NCBI RefSeq assembly: GCF_013299165.1
Contig: NZ_JAAFKD010000010.1
Location: 1 to 64,000 of the forward strand
Source: Microcoleus sp. bin38.metabat.b11b12b14.051
GTDB taxonomy: Bacteria; Cyanobacteriota; Cyanobacteriia; Cyanobacteriales; Microcoleaceae
Reading direction: 5' to 3'
DNA: 64,000 nt
A program made the position numbers and the translations under genes. The notes under the pieces are model-generated. The model saw nothing but the letters and a program-made list of their open reading frames with translations, was not told the origin of the DNA and searched no databases. Below are positions 33,606 to 42,434 of the stretch, in pieces. Numbering within the stretch: the first letter of the stretch is position 1; each line of letters begins with the position of its first letter.

Positions 33606-34814
33606 ATGAAAGCTCGCTATCAGTATAGATTTTACCCGACCGACCAACAGAAGCAGAGCTTGGCTCAGCTATTTGGTTGTGTCCGGGTAGTCTGGAATGA
33701 TGCTCTGGCTTTAAGCAAGAACAGTAAATACCCTGGTTACAACGTCTTAGCTAAAATTCTCACTTTGTCCAAGCAGACTGAAGAAAGAATATGGCTGAAG
33801 GATGTTTCGTCTGTTCCATTGCAGCAGTCTTTGAGGCATTTAGAGAGTGCTTACAAAAACTTTTTCGATTCCTGTTCGGGAAAACGAAAAGGCAAAAAAG
33901 TAGGGCAACCTCGATTCAAAAAAAGGATGAACAGCCAGTCGGCAGAGTTCACAAAAGCAGCATTTTCACTAAATAATAAAACAGTGTATTTAGCCAAGAT
34001 TGGCGACATTAAGCCGATTTGGTCTAGAGAGTTACCTGCTAATCCCAGTTCGGTCAAGGTTTTGAAAGATTGTGCTAATCGTTATTTCCTAAGCTTTGTG
34101 GTCGAGGTCGAGCCTGTTAATATTGAAGCCAAAAACCAAAGCATCGGTATTGACTTAGGCATCAAGACTTTCGCCTTCATGAGTAATGGTGAAAAAGCCG
34201 AAAGTCTCTCCTATAAAGAGCTAGACAAGAGAGTTCGCAAGCTTCAAAAGAAGTTAGCACGTCAACAAAAAGACTCTAACCGTAGGAGAAAAACTCGGAT
34301 TCAGATCGCTAAAGTTCACAATCAAATTGCCGACACTCGCAAAGACTTTCTGCACAAATTATCGACTAAAGTTGTTAGCGAAAACCAAGCTATCATCTTG
34401 GAAGACTTAAATGTGTCAGGGATGATGAAAAATCGCAAACTTTCGAGAGTGATTAGTCAGCAAGGTTGGGCGGAATTCCGAACTTTGTGCGAGGCTAAAT
34501 GTGAGAAGTTCGGCAGAGACTATGTGGTGATTAGCCGCTGGGAGCCTACCAGTCAAGTTTGTTCTGAGTGCAGTTTTAAATGGGGAAAGCTCGATCTAAA
34601 AGTCCGTACAATTAAATGTTTAAATTGCGGGGCTGAACATGATCGAGATGAGAATGCTGCTAAGAATATAAACAAAGTCGGGATGGGGAATCTCCACGAC
34701 TCTAAACGGACACAGAGACAGGGTAAGACTACTTCGGTAGCATCCGTCGGTGAAGTGTCAAGAATCCCCGGGCCTGTCTGCCGGGGAGTATTTCAAGATT
34801 GCGCTATGAGATAA
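33606..34814 (+). CDS. TnpB RNA-guided endonuclease of IS605/IS1341 type
   Basis: A 402-residue TnpB (OrfB). It has an N-terminal helical WED/REC region (QYRFYPTDQQKQSLAQLFG), a RuvC-like nuclease with Asp183 in SIGIDLGIKTFAFMS, Glu266 in IILEDLNVSGMMKN, and the final DRDENAAKNI acidic motif (about 346-352). A four-Cys zinc finger is present (CSEC and CLNC). All catalytic residues are present, so it may be active. TnpB proteins of this family cut DNA under the guidance of an RNA made from the element's 3' end. No TnpA (Y1 transposase) gene is nearby, so it is a solo tnpB that would need a transposase in trans. Confidence 0.93.
   Translation: MKARYQYRFYPTDQQKQSLAQLFGCVRVVWNDALALSKNSKYPGYNVLAKILTLSKQTEERIWLKDVSSVPLQQSLRHLESAYKNFFDSCSGKRKGKKVGQPRFKKRMNSQSAEFTKAAFSLNNKTVYLAKIGDIKPIWSRELPANPSSVKVLKDCANRYFLSFVVEVEPVNIEAKNQSIGIDLGIKTFAFMSNGEKAESLSYKELDKRVRKLQKKLARQQKDSNRRRKTRIQIAKVHNQIADTRKDFLHKLSTKVVSENQAIILEDLNVSGMMKNRKLSRVISQQGWAEFRTLCEAKCEKFGRDYVVISRWEPTSQVCSECSFKWGKLDLKVRTIKCLNCGAEHDRDENAAKNINKVGMGNLHDSKRTQRQGKTTSVASVGEVSRIPGPVCRGVFQDCAMR
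34690..34797 (+). ncRNA. Predicted omega-RNA (reRNA) scaffold overlapping tnpB 3' end
   Basis: The tnpB 3' end contains GTCGGTGAAGTGTCAAGAAT followed by a stem CCCCGG (34766-34771) / CCGGGG (34781-34786) and GAGTATTTCAAG. A GC hairpin ending in a TTCAAG-like string is typical of the right end, where the omega-RNA scaffold stops and the guide begins. If so, the guide starts near 34798 and the last few TnpB codons are flanking DNA. The 5' boundary is an estimate. Confidence 0.55.
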
Positions 34815-35048
34815 AACCTGAAAGCCTGGGTGATATAAACAGGTTTCTGAGTTTTATCAACACCATTCTAAATAACCAAAATCATTTGACGTGCGGGCCG
34901 TGGTGTCCGCCCCACAAGAACATAAATTTTTTGTGGAACAGGCATCTTGCCTGTTACTGACATTTGTGCAAAATGTCCGAATTACTGTACTCATTTGCAA
35001 ATACCCATTAATAGGAACAGTCCGAAATTACGGATTGCAAAGTTTTCT

Positions 35049-36008
35049 ATGAATATCTTGACAACACGCTCCTACAAAGGCGAAAGTGACTGGTGTGCGA
35101 TCGCCAATTTAATCGATGCTTGCGAAGCAGTCGATGGCCCAGGCGAAGAAGTATCCGCCAGCGAACTAAAGCTCGTACTCGACGCCCCCAAACTCGACAA
35201 AGCCCGCGACGTACAGTTGTGGGAAGACGGTAACTACAGATTGCTCGGTTTAGCACTCCTAGATATGCCCGATTCTGAGGATGAAATAGAAGGCTGTCTC
35301 TGGTTTTACGTGCATCCAAACCTGCGCGGCCAAGATTTGGAAAAAGATATCGTTAAATGGGGCGAAAAACGACTGGGCGAAGTCGCGAAAGAACGGAATT
35401 TACCAGCGAAATTGCGTACCTACAGCCGCGAGGATAAAACCTACGAGATGCGGTTGTTCGAGAAACAGGGCTTTGAGGTCGATCGTTATTTTCTCACAAT
35501 GGTGCGATCGCTCGCCGAACCAATTCCCACACCCGAATTTCCCGCAGATTTTGCGCTAACACACGTATCCGGGGAAAAAGACATCCAACCCTGGGTAGAA
35601 ATGTTCAACCAGTCATTTATCGATCACTGGAACCACCATGACTTAACCGCCGAAATCGTGCGATACTGGATGAGCGATCCAAATTATCAGCCAGAACTAG
35701 ATTTAATTGCTGTTTCGGGCGATCGTAAATTTGCAGCTTTCTGCGACTGTCAAATCAAACCCCAAACCAACCCCCGCAGCAACACAAAAGACGGCTGGAT
35801 TGAATTATTAGGTACGCGACGCGACTTTCGGAAAATGGGATTAGGAAAAGCCATGCTGCTCGCAGGTTTGCACACCTTAAAAGCCGCGGGTGCAAACACA
35901 GCTAAACTCAGCGTCGATGCAGACAGTTTGACAGGCGCGACAAAGCTTTACAAATCAGTCGGTTTCCGCCCAATGGAAACTTGGCTATCGTGGGCAAAAG
36001 CCGTTTAA
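35049..36008 (+). CDS. GNAT acetyltransferase with two GNAT-like halves
   Basis: A 319-residue protein from ATG 35049 (the frame is open from 34947 but the upstream part looks non-coding). The N-terminal half has a GNAT-like core (GLALLDMPD, then CLWFYVHPNLRGQDLEKDIVKWGEKRL). The C-terminal half has the clearer acetyl-CoA-binding motif A (IELLGTRRDFRKMGLGKAMLLAGLHTLKAAG) and a typical end (VDADSLTGATKLYKSVGFRP). Tandem GNAT proteins usually have one active half; here the second has the better R/QxxGxG/A (RKMGLGKA). The substrate is unknown. Monocistronic. Confidence 0.88.
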   Translation: MNILTTRSYKGESDWCAIANLIDACEAVDGPGEEVSASELKLVLDAPKLDKARDVQLWEDGNYRLLGLALLDMPDSEDEIEGCLWFYVHPNLRGQDLEKDIVKWGEKRLGEVAKERNLPAKLRTYSREDKTYEMRLFEKQGFEVDRYFLTMVRSLAEPIPTPEFPADFALTHVSGEKDIQPWVEMFNQSFIDHWNHHDLTAEIVRYWMSDPNYQPELDLIAVSGDRKFAAFCDCQIKPQTNPRSNTKDGWIELLGTRRDFRKMGLGKAMLLAGLHTLKAAGANTAKLSVDADSLTGATKLYKSVGFRPMETWLSWAKAV

Positions 36009-36056
36009 TATCAAATCTGGTTAGACACATCTTGCACGATTGGCAATAAGTTTTTC

Positions 36057-36226
36057 AATAACAGGCAAGATGCCTGTTCCACAATAAACTTAATGTGTTG
36101 TGGAACAGGCATCTTGCCTGTTCGCAAGAAGCGAGACTCTCGCACTATAGCGGTTCTCAAAAAAGTGAGAATAGCCCTATGCCCTATGCCCTATGCCCTA
36201 TGCCCTATGCCCTATGCCCTATGCCC
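36057..36226. repeat. GGAACAGGCATCTTGCC element and GCCCTAT heptamers
   Basis: An inverted element with TGTGGAACAGGCATCTTGCC (related to copies near 7520-7570 and 34932-34957) lies at about 36057-36125. Seven copies of the heptamer GCCCTAT follow at about 36174-36222. Confidence 0.8.
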
Positions 36227-36264
36227 CCGGATAGTACCTCATCTTTCTGAGACTCGGCTATATG

Positions 36265-37164
36265 TCATTGTTCACTTTGTTTTGTCACCTCAACATAAAT
36301 ATGTTCTAACCGCACCGGATAGCGAGCAATTGAATCAATAGAAATTCCATCAAACAGCAAAATAATATCCTTTAACTCCAAACGTTCCGGCAGCCAAAAA
36401 GCCAAATCGCTACCGTAGCGACGGGGAATAAAGCTGTATTCTGCCGCGCGGGCGATCGCCTTTTCTTCTTCCGCAGTTTTAACCACAATAATTTCCTGAG
36501 CCGGAATCAATTTTTGCAACTCCTCCAAACTGCCCTCAGCCACAATACTACCATTCTTTAAAATACCAATTCTCTGACACAAACGTTCAGCTTCATCCAA
36601 CAAATGAGTAGTCAGCAAAATCGTAATTCCTTCCGACTGTAAACGCTGAATCAACTCCCAAATTTCATAACGAGCCTCAATATCTAAACCCGTTGTCGGT
36701 TCATCTAAAATTACTAATTTAGGCTGATGCACCAAAGCCACCGCAATATTTAAACGGCGCTGCATTCCTCCGCTCAAAGTTTCCACCGGACTTTTAGCTC
36801 TATCTATCAAATTTACCGCTTTTAAACATTGTTCTACTTGATAGCTGCGCTGTTTGCGATCCAAACCGTAAATTTGAGCAAAAAAATTCAGATTTTCTTC
36901 ACAGCTAAGGCTTTTGTAAAGCAAATTTTCTTGAGGCGCTACACCAATTAATAGTTTAGTAGATTCCGAAACAGGTTCGCCATTGATGGAAACCTTACCG
37001 CTGTCGGCATTTAGCAAGTTGCATAAAATATTGATAGTTGTAGTTTTCCCTGCCCCATTTTGACCTAGCAAACCATAGATTTCGCCACCTTGAATGTGTA
37101 GTGTTAAATCTTTAAGCACTGAACGCTCGCCGTAAGACTTATTTAGCTTTTCTATTTGCAGCAC
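36265..37164 (-). CDS. ABC-2 exporter ATP-binding protein
   Basis: A 299-residue ABC ATPase: Walker A GLLGQNGAGKTTTI, Q-loop GVAPQENLLYK, signature LSGGMQRRLNIAVALV, Walker B LVILDEPTTGLD, and H-loop ILLTTHLLDEAERL. The C-terminal extension (about 215-299) is typical of DrrA/CcmA/NatA-type exporters. The permease of the same strand at 37323-38096 is its probable partner, 158 bases upstream. The two would form a homodimeric ABC-2 exporter; the substrate is unknown. Confidence 0.93.
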   Translation of the reverse strand: MLQIEKLNKSYGERSVLKDLTLHIQGGEIYGLLGQNGAGKTTTINILCNLLNADSGKVSINGEPVSESTKLLIGVAPQENLLYKSLSCEENLNFFAQIYGLDRKQRSYQVEQCLKAVNLIDRAKSPVETLSGGMQRRLNIAVALVHQPKLVILDEPTTGLDIEARYEIWELIQRLQSEGITILLTTHLLDEAERLCQRIGILKNGSIVAEGSLEELQKLIPAQEIIVVKTAEEEKAIARAAEYSFIPRRYGSDLAFWLPERLELKDIILLFDGISIDSIARYPVRLEHIYVEVTKQSEQ

Positions 37165-37322
37165 TGCTCAAAATCTCCCTAAGTTTAATTGTATTATTTA
37201 TAGCCTTCTCGGTGCTAAGTTTCATTGTAATATCGCGCGCGGCTGGGCAGAAACTGGGTTTTTAGTACAATTTTTCGCTTGCGCCCACAGATTCGGTAAA
37301 AACCCGGTTTCTTTAGTCTTAA
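37165..37322. repeat. CCGGGTT inverted repeat between ABC genes
   Basis: About 37248-37316 carries a GAAACTGGGTTTT/AACCCGGTTTCT element between the permease and ATPase genes, inside what would otherwise be a tight operon. Confidence 0.7.
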
Positions 37323-38096
37323 TTAAAGTCTTCTTTCTACTCTTAACATCCGCCGATATGACAGCCATCCGCCTGCAATCATGGAAATAGCAAATATCAA
37401 TAAAAACCAGAAGTGCGATTCAATATCCGCAAAATCTTTGCCGTTTGCCCACACAGCGATCAGGGCTTCATTCATGTGATAAATTGGATTGTACTGGGCG
37501 AGATCCAGCAGAGTTTTGGGAAATAGCGCAGTTGGCAAAAATGCGCCTCCTAAAATCAACAAAGGAACGCCGAAAGCCGCTACTAGCGAGTTGACATCTT
37601 CAGTGCGCCTCGCAAACTGGGTGCCGAGAATAAAGCCGACTCCTACGTAAGATACAATACTCAGCAGAATAATCGCGCATCCTAACAGAATAGAGCCTTG
37701 AAATTGTGCTCCCAAACACGCTGCGATCGTGTATACTAAAATTACCTGACCGATGCCGATACAACTGTGAGCGAGAAAAATTCCTAGGAAGTAGGAAGTA
37801 CCGCTCAAGGGAGAAATAAATAAGCGTTTGAGAGTATGCTGTTCTCGCTCTGACACTACCGTGGCTACGCTGCCACCAAGACAGCTAAAAAATAAAGCTG
37901 CTCCTACTAAGCTTGCAGGTGCTGCACTTTCAAAGGCTTTTTCTGTGGTGAGATTAGCGCGTTCTTTTAAAATTAAACCGTTAATTAGCAAGATAGAAAC
38001 TGGAAAAATACTCCACAAGACTAAGCTGCGCCGCCGCCTTCCCAATTCAATTAAAATTCGCTGGGCTACTGCGAGGGTTTCGTACCAGTATTTCAT
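37323..38096 (-). CDS. ABC-2 type transporter permease
   Basis: A 257-residue membrane protein with six hydrophobic segments. It has the ABC-2 pattern: SIFPVSILLINGLIL, then the large first loop, SLVGAALFFSCLGGSVATVVSE-type second helix, REQHTLKRLFISPLSGTSYF coupling loop, and LLILGGAFLPTALFPKTLLD followed by the last helix. I use ATG 38096 (MKYWYETLAVAQ) and not the longer frame from 38159, because this is where related permeases begin. It pairs with the downstream ATPase. Confidence 0.9.
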   Translation of the reverse strand: MKYWYETLAVAQRILIELGRRRRSLVLWSIFPVSILLINGLILKERANLTTEKAFESAAPASLVGAALFFSCLGGSVATVVSEREQHTLKRLFISPLSGTSYFLGIFLAHSCIGIGQVILVYTIAACLGAQFQGSILLGCAIILLSIVSYVGVGFILGTQFARRTEDVNSLVAAFGVPLLILGGAFLPTALFPKTLLDLAQYNPIYHMNEALIAVWANGKDFADIESHFWFLLIFAISMIAGGWLSYRRMLRVERRL

Positions 38097-38396
38097 AATG
38101 ATTGTGTTAGCATTGTGAGAATTGGAAATTGGCATCAAGTCGGAAAAGAACCAATACAATCAAATTGGTTCGTAGTGAGGACTTTAGTCCGCTCCAAAGA
38201 AGGACTAAAGTCCTCACTACAAACCTTCTTGATTGCCTTGAATTTACCGGACATTATATGATAATCGCTCGTAACGCCACGGCATATTATACCATAGAAA
38301 TACCAAGAATTTTAAATTTCAATAAAAAACCCGCCCGCGCGGGTTTTATGATTTTAGCAACATAGACTTTTAATTTTTGGCTGTCTATCGCTGGGT
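38097..38396. repeat. Hairpin element and terminator between ABC permease and orphan gene
   Basis: A near-perfect 24-bp hairpin (left arm 38167-38190, right arm 38202-38225) contains GGACTTTAGTCC and belongs to the GTTCGTAGTGAGGACT family (also 48464-48673 and 50152-50212). A separate intrinsic terminator is listed at 38324-38347. Confidence 0.75.
38324..38347 (-). terminator. Rho-independent terminator of gene 38397-39500
   Basis: Read on the reverse strand, a 6-bp GC stem (ACCCGC / GCGGGT) is followed by six Ts. It lies 50 bases after the stop codon of the 38397-39500 gene. Confidence 0.75.
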
Positions 38397-39500
38397 TCAT
38401 TTAATACTAAAGTTTGTACCTCTGTAGCATCCTTGAAAAGAGGTTAACTTTGTGCGATTTATTTCTTCCAATTTAGTTACGAGAGATGGAGTATTGGTAC
38501 TTTCTGGAGTTGTACCCCACTTGTAGATAAAATCGCCGATATAGTTTCCGGTTTTTTCGTAGCTGTGCTCTTCTATGGGAATTCCCGAAACTCCAGAAAC
38601 AGTTTGGTTGTTGTATCCGTTAACAATGATTTTTTCGATAACAGTTCCGGGTTCTAAAGTCACGTTCCAGTTGACTGGTTCGTAGGCGGAAAGTGCGAGT
38701 ATTATCGGTTTGTTTCGGCGCTCTACTTTGATTTCGATCCTGTTCGTTGATGAGCCTCCCGTAGGGGCGGGCTTTCCTTCGGATCGCTTCGAAGGAGCTA
38801 ACGCACTTTTCGACAAATTTACCTTCCCGTGTTCCGCATTGGCTTCGTAAACACCGATTAAATGAAGTTCTTTATCTCCGGTTGATGAACCAATATAGGC
38901 TGAAAAATCCTCGGAACCGCCAATTCCGCAGTTGGCACCAGAACTAATTGGGGAAGTAAAAGTTGTTTTTTCGGTGAGTTTCTGCTGCACCGTCGGGACT
39001 ACCCACAATCCGGTTCCAACTCCCAAAGCACCGATTAAGGCGGCGGCGATTCCGAAAGGAATGACGTTTGTGAGGTGGCGAAAGGCTGTTGTTGGGGTTA
39101 GTTTAGATAGGGTTTGCTGCCAAGTTTCTGCGGTTTGTCCGGCACTTCCGCCATCGAGACAGGCTAGCAAAGCTAAACTTTCCGGCTGTTCCAGCAGACT
39201 TTGAACTGCTTTGCCTTCACCGACGTAGAGATTTCGAGTTTCGGTGTCTAAAAGCAGCCAGTGGCGATCGCCCTCGGCGAAGTTGTACTCTTGGAGGGCA
39301 GGCTGAACTAAATCGTGCTGCAAAAACACCAGCCAAGCCATGTTATTGCCGGTGCCGACTGTTTTGCCGTCGCTGGAAATAATTTGGTCGATGTCAGGTT
39401 CCCACCGCCAAGCTACCCAGCGACTGTCTCCTCGATAGCCGAGGGATTTTTCGAGTTGCGGATGAGCGGTTATTGCTAAGCGTTGAACTAAGTTTGACAC
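38397..39500 (-). CDS. Unrecognised membrane-anchored protein with repeat-derived insert
   Basis: A 367-residue protein of no family I recognise. The start is GTG 39500 because AGGAG lies seven bases before it on the reverse strand. The N-terminal 150 residues look cytosolic (RWVAWRWEPDIDQIISSDGK, HWLLLDTETRNLYVGEGK). A hydrophobic helix (about 165-190, VIPFGIAAALIGALGVGTGL) should span the membrane. The C-terminal half is beta-rich and Ser/Thr/Asn-rich. Within it, residues about 233-248 (LAPSKRSEGKPAPTGG) are encoded by a repeat (38758-38806) that also occurs intergenically at 39513-39553. Upstream is a secreted Asn/Pro-rich protein on the same strand. Confidence 0.6.
   Translation of the reverse strand: MSNLVQRLAITAHPQLEKSLGYRGDSRWVAWRWEPDIDQIISSDGKTVGTGNNMAWLVFLQHDLVQPALQEYNFAEGDRHWLLLDTETRNLYVGEGKAVQSLLEQPESLALLACLDGGSAGQTAETWQQTLSKLTPTTAFRHLTNVIPFGIAAALIGALGVGTGLWVVPTVQQKLTEKTTFTSPISSGANCGIGGSEDFSAYIGSSTGDKELHLIGVYEANAEHGKVNLSKSALAPSKRSEGKPAPTGGSSTNRIEIKVERRNKPIILALSAYEPVNWNVTLEPGTVIEKIIVNGYNNQTVSGVSGIPIEEHSYEKTGNYIGDFIYKWGTTPESTNTPSLVTKLEEINRTKLTSFQGCYRGTNFSIK
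38758..38806. repeat. GCGTTAGC-GGGGCGGGC repeat inside coding sequence
   Basis: About 47 bases containing GGGGCGGGCTTTCCTTCGGA are in frame within the gene at 38397-39500. The reverse complement is found at 39517-39560, in the spacer just upstream of the same gene. Confidence 0.8.
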
Positions 39501-39516
39501 AGCAGGTCTCCTCAAG

Positions 39517-39560
39517 TGCGTTAGCGAAGCGATCCGAAGGAAAGCCCGCCCCTACGGGGG
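39517..39560. repeat. Intergenic copy of the coding-inserted repeat
   Basis: GTGCGTTAGCGAAGCGATCC and the following GAAAGCCCGCCCCTACG are the inverse of the insert at 38758-38806. The element abuts the start of the gene that carries the insert. Confidence 0.8.
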
Positions 39561-39622
39561 CTGCGCCAACGAAGAGGATCGCCACTTCCATGTCTTAGCT
39601 TAACTCATCGGGCGATCGTCCT

Positions 39623-40333
39623 TCAAAAACTGCCCGTACCGTTGCCGGTGGTACTGTTGGGAGACAAATTGTTGCTGTTGGTATTTGGCGAACTTCCAGA
39701 ATTGGGATTATTCTGCTGATTGGTATTCGGCGCAGTTGAAGGATTGGCATTGTTGGGAACGGTATAGGGCAAACTTCCAGGATTCAGATTATTCTGATTG
39801 GTATTCGGCGCAGTTCCAGGATTGGCATTGTTGTTGGGATTGGTATTCGGCGCAGTTCCAGGATTGGGATTATTCTGATTGGTATTCGGCGCAGTTCCAG
39901 GATTGGGATTATTCTGATTGGTATTCGGCGCAGTTCCCGGATTGGCATTGTTGTTGGGATTTGCGGGATTTGCGGGATTTGCGGGATTTGCGGGATTTGC
40001 AGGAGTAGTTATCGGGGCGCCTGCGGCGTCTCTGGTGACGCTGTTGGGGTTAGGAGCGGTAGCGGGAGTGGCTGCATTGGGGTTATTTCCAGGAGGAGGG
40101 GGGGGAGTGGCAGCCGGAGAAGTCTTTTGGGGAGCAGCGTTAGTCCCGCACAAGCTGACTAAATCAAAAGTTGTACCGCTTGGGGTTTCGATGAAACAAA
40201 CCGGTACGTCTACTCGGGGGTTTGAGGCCCGGGGAAACTCGGCTGTTCCGGGCATGGGACGGCTAAAGGCAGCTTCAGCCATCAGTGGAGTCAAGGCAGC
40301 CGATAGAGCGGCTGCGAGGCGCAATAATCTCAT
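39623..40333 (-). CDS. Secreted Asn/Pro/Thr-rich repeat protein
   Basis: A 236-residue protein from ATG 40333. A signal peptide is clear (MRLLRLAAALSAALTPLMAEAAF, cleavage near residue 23). A short conserved part follows (to about 75) with two Cys residues (VDVPVCFIETPSGTTFDLVSLCG). After a Pro run comes a low-complexity tail of NPANPANPAN and repeated PGTAPNTNQNN units to the end. The nucleotide repeats behind the tail (about 39700-40000) are recent. The two-Cys motif with FDLVSLCG is seen in many small cyanobacterial exported proteins of unknown function. Confidence 0.75.
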   Translation of the reverse strand: MRLLRLAAALSAALTPLMAEAAFSRPMPGTAEFPRASNPRVDVPVCFIETPSGTTFDLVSLCGTNAAPQKTSPAATPPPPPGNNPNAATPATAPNPNSVTRDAAGAPITTPANPANPANPANPANPNNNANPGTAPNTNQNNPNPGTAPNTNQNNPNPGTAPNTNPNNNANPGTAPNTNQNNLNPGSLPYTVPNNANPSTAPNTNQQNNPNSGSSPNTNSNNLSPNSTTGNGTGSF

Positions 40334-40431
40334 CAGCGCTTCCTCAAATGTTATATTTATTTGCTCCACTATGGCTTATAAATTGCTTTCGTGTCGTCAT
40401 TCTCAAAGCCGATCTTTTTAACAAATCCTTC

Positions 40432-40887
40432 TTAATCGGCAGCCGCCGGCTGCAACGTCTCGCGCACGCAGAAAGTACACTTAGAAAAAGCTGAGAGTGC
40501 CACAGTCGAATCTTCTGACAGAATCATTTGACTGCCGTACCCGTCGTCTGAGGGTTCTCGAAATACATGAAGCTGGCGTTCGTTGATATCTAGCACCCAA
40601 AAATCATCAATGCGCGATTTAGCATAGATGTGTCCTTGAGTCTCGCAGTCATTTTTGAGCGTACCGTCGGCTATGGAGATCAGCAGATATATTTCCGAGG
40701 CGATGGGATGGCGGTCAGCGTAGCGTAGCACGTCTGGCATCACAACTGCGATCGATGGTTTTGGTTGGGCATCCCCTAACTGAATTGGAAGCTGCACCCG
40801 CACCAGAACTTCATCTCCTAACAGCTTTTCCAGTAATTTTTGAATAAGTACGATCGCTGTAGCATAACCTGTTCCCTGTGTTTTCAT
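40432..40887 (-). pseudogene. N-terminally truncated, degenerate Uma2 protein
   Basis: A 151-residue frame homologous to Uma2 from about residue 40 of the family onward (LLEKLLGDEVLVRVQLPIQL, KPSIAVVMPDVLRYADRHP, AKSRIDDFWVLDINERQLHVF). The usual N-terminal strand-and-loop (about 35-40 residues, ELIxGEIxxMSP) is missing, and I find it in no upstream frame. The catalytic Asp of the PDIAVV motif is Ser (PSIAVV), and the Lys helix reads NDCETQGHIY without the usual Lys. It is probably inactive, a decayed copy or a regulatory remnant. Confidence 0.65.
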
Positions 40888-41174
40888 TTTTTTGGTAAAT
40901 TAGTCCTGCAAATAATTTTACTCGTTGTGAGTTGAATATTTTAGTCGATCGCACCTGACAATCTTCCACCCATATCAAAGAAGAAGATAGCCGAGAGCGA
41001 GAGAATGAGCGAGAGAGGGCAAACATCTTCATTCTTGCTTCTTCATTATTCCTTCTGTCAACTGTCAACTGCCAACCCCTCGACTCCGCGGGCGGGCTCT
41101 TCTGTCAACTGTCAACCCCTCGACTCCGCGGGCGGGCTCTTCTGTCAACTGTCAACTGTCAACTCTTCCTTAAT
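40888..41174. repeat. Composite heptamer repeat upstream of DppB stop
   Basis: Two copies of a composite unit (CTGTCAACT heptamers plus CCCCTCGACTCCGCGGGCGG) at about 41056-41105 and 41107-41145 are followed by plain GTCAACT heptamers that run up to the stop of the next reverse-strand gene. Confidence 0.8.
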
Positions 41175-42200
41175 TTAGTAGCGAATTCGCGGGTCAATGT
41201 AAGCATTCAAAACATCAATTACAATGCTAGCAATTACCACAATTCCCGCAAAAAACACCACAATACCTTGAACAGTGGGATAATCCCGCAAACTAATCGC
41301 TTCGTAAAGACGATTTGCCAGCCCCGGCCAAGAAAAAGTAACCTCCGTTAAAATTGCACCGCCCAACAGTGCAGCAAAAGTCAGTCCCAAAACAGTAATC
41401 ACTGGAATCATCGCATTTTTAAGAGCGTGAGCCCATAAAATCCGCAATTCAGGAATACCACGAGCTCGGGCTGCTTCGACATAATCTGCTTGCAAAGTTT
41501 GCTTGAGATTCACCCTGACAATTCGCTCAAAAATACCACTTAAGAGAATGCCCAGCGTCAAACTCGGGAGAGCCAAATAATGCAAACTTGTCAGAAACTG
41601 ACCCGGGTTAGCACTCAAGAGACTGTCTACAGTGTACAGTCCCGTGTAGCCTTGGGGGGCTGGAAATGTCACCGGAAAGCGAGTCCCCAAGGGAAACCAG
41701 CCCAACTGTACCGCGAAAATCAACTGCAAAACCATGCCGGCCCAAAAAGCCGGCAGCGAGTAAGTAATAATCCCAAACAAACGGCCTGCTGCGTCGAAAA
41801 TAGTGTTGGGGCGGGATGCTGCTAGGGAACCGATACTGATGCCGACAATTAAAGCTATGGCCATGCTACAAACTGCTAATTCGACTGTAGCGGGGAAATA
41901 GTCTCCGATAATTTGCCAGACGGTTTGTCCGCGAGTAGTGATGGAAGTTCCCAAGTCGAAGCCCAGCAAGTCTTTCATGTACTTGAGATATTGTTGCCAC
42001 AGGGGTGCGTCGAGGCCGAGTTGGGTTCGCATTGCTGCTTTGGCGGCTGCGGGAGCTCGCGAACCGAGAATGGCATCTATGGGGTCGCCCGGAGTGGCCC
42101 GCAGCAACAAAAATACTGCTGTGGTGATTGTCCACAACATTAGTGGTGCGAGGAGCAAACGGATAAAAATATAAGATTGTAGGGCTTTTGAACGAGACAT
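41175..42200 (-). CDS. DppB-type peptide/nickel ABC permease
   Basis: A 341-residue permease with six membrane segments and the family features of the DppB/OppB group: TPGDPIDAILG after the first helix, QLGLDAPLWQQYLKYMKDLL, DLGTSITTRGQTVWQIIGDYF, and the cytoplasmic EAA-loop (YVEAARARGIPELRILWAHALKNAMIPVI). The C-terminus is ISLRDYPTVQGIVVFFAG and INDLLYAYIDPR-like. It would form the channel of an oligopeptide-type importer with a DppC-type partner; one is encoded at 47369 but separated by 5.2 kb. No binding protein or ATPase is in the window. Confidence 0.93.
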   Translation of the reverse strand: MSRSKALQSYIFIRLLLAPLMLWTITTAVFLLLRATPGDPIDAILGSRAPAAAKAAMRTQLGLDAPLWQQYLKYMKDLLGFDLGTSITTRGQTVWQIIGDYFPATVELAVCSMAIALIVGISIGSLAASRPNTIFDAAGRLFGIITYSLPAFWAGMVLQLIFAVQLGWFPLGTRFPVTFPAPQGYTGLYTVDSLLSANPGQFLTSLHYLALPSLTLGILLSGIFERIVRVNLKQTLQADYVEAARARGIPELRILWAHALKNAMIPVITVLGLTFAALLGGAILTEVTFSWPGLANRLYEAISLRDYPTVQGIVVFFAGIVVIASIVIDVLNAYIDPRIRY

Positions 42201-42434
42201 AAAATTTGGGAATTGGGAATTGGGAATTGGGAATTGGGAATAGACAGTTGAGTTGATTTTAGCTAAGTGGGTAGCTGCAAATAAACTTTGCCGCTTGTCA
42301 CAGAATGTGTATTGCTATCAGAGCCTCTGCGATTGCTTCGCTTCACACGGAGTTTCACTCGCAATGACATGGTTATATATTTTGGAGCTGATCTACATTA
42401 TTGTCGATCGCCTTTTTCCCAATTCCAGATTTTC
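42201..42434. repeat. TTGGGAA heptamers and a GCTTCGTT element
   Basis: Upstream of the DppB-like gene lies AATTGGG repeated five times (about 42206-42241). About 42290-42370 resembles other GATTGCTTCG elements. No gene is seen. Confidence 0.65.

Noticed and set aside
39685..40421. Two + strand frames opposite the Asn/Pro-rich gene
   Set aside because: They mirror the low-complexity repeats of the reverse-strand secreted protein, which has a clear signal peptide.
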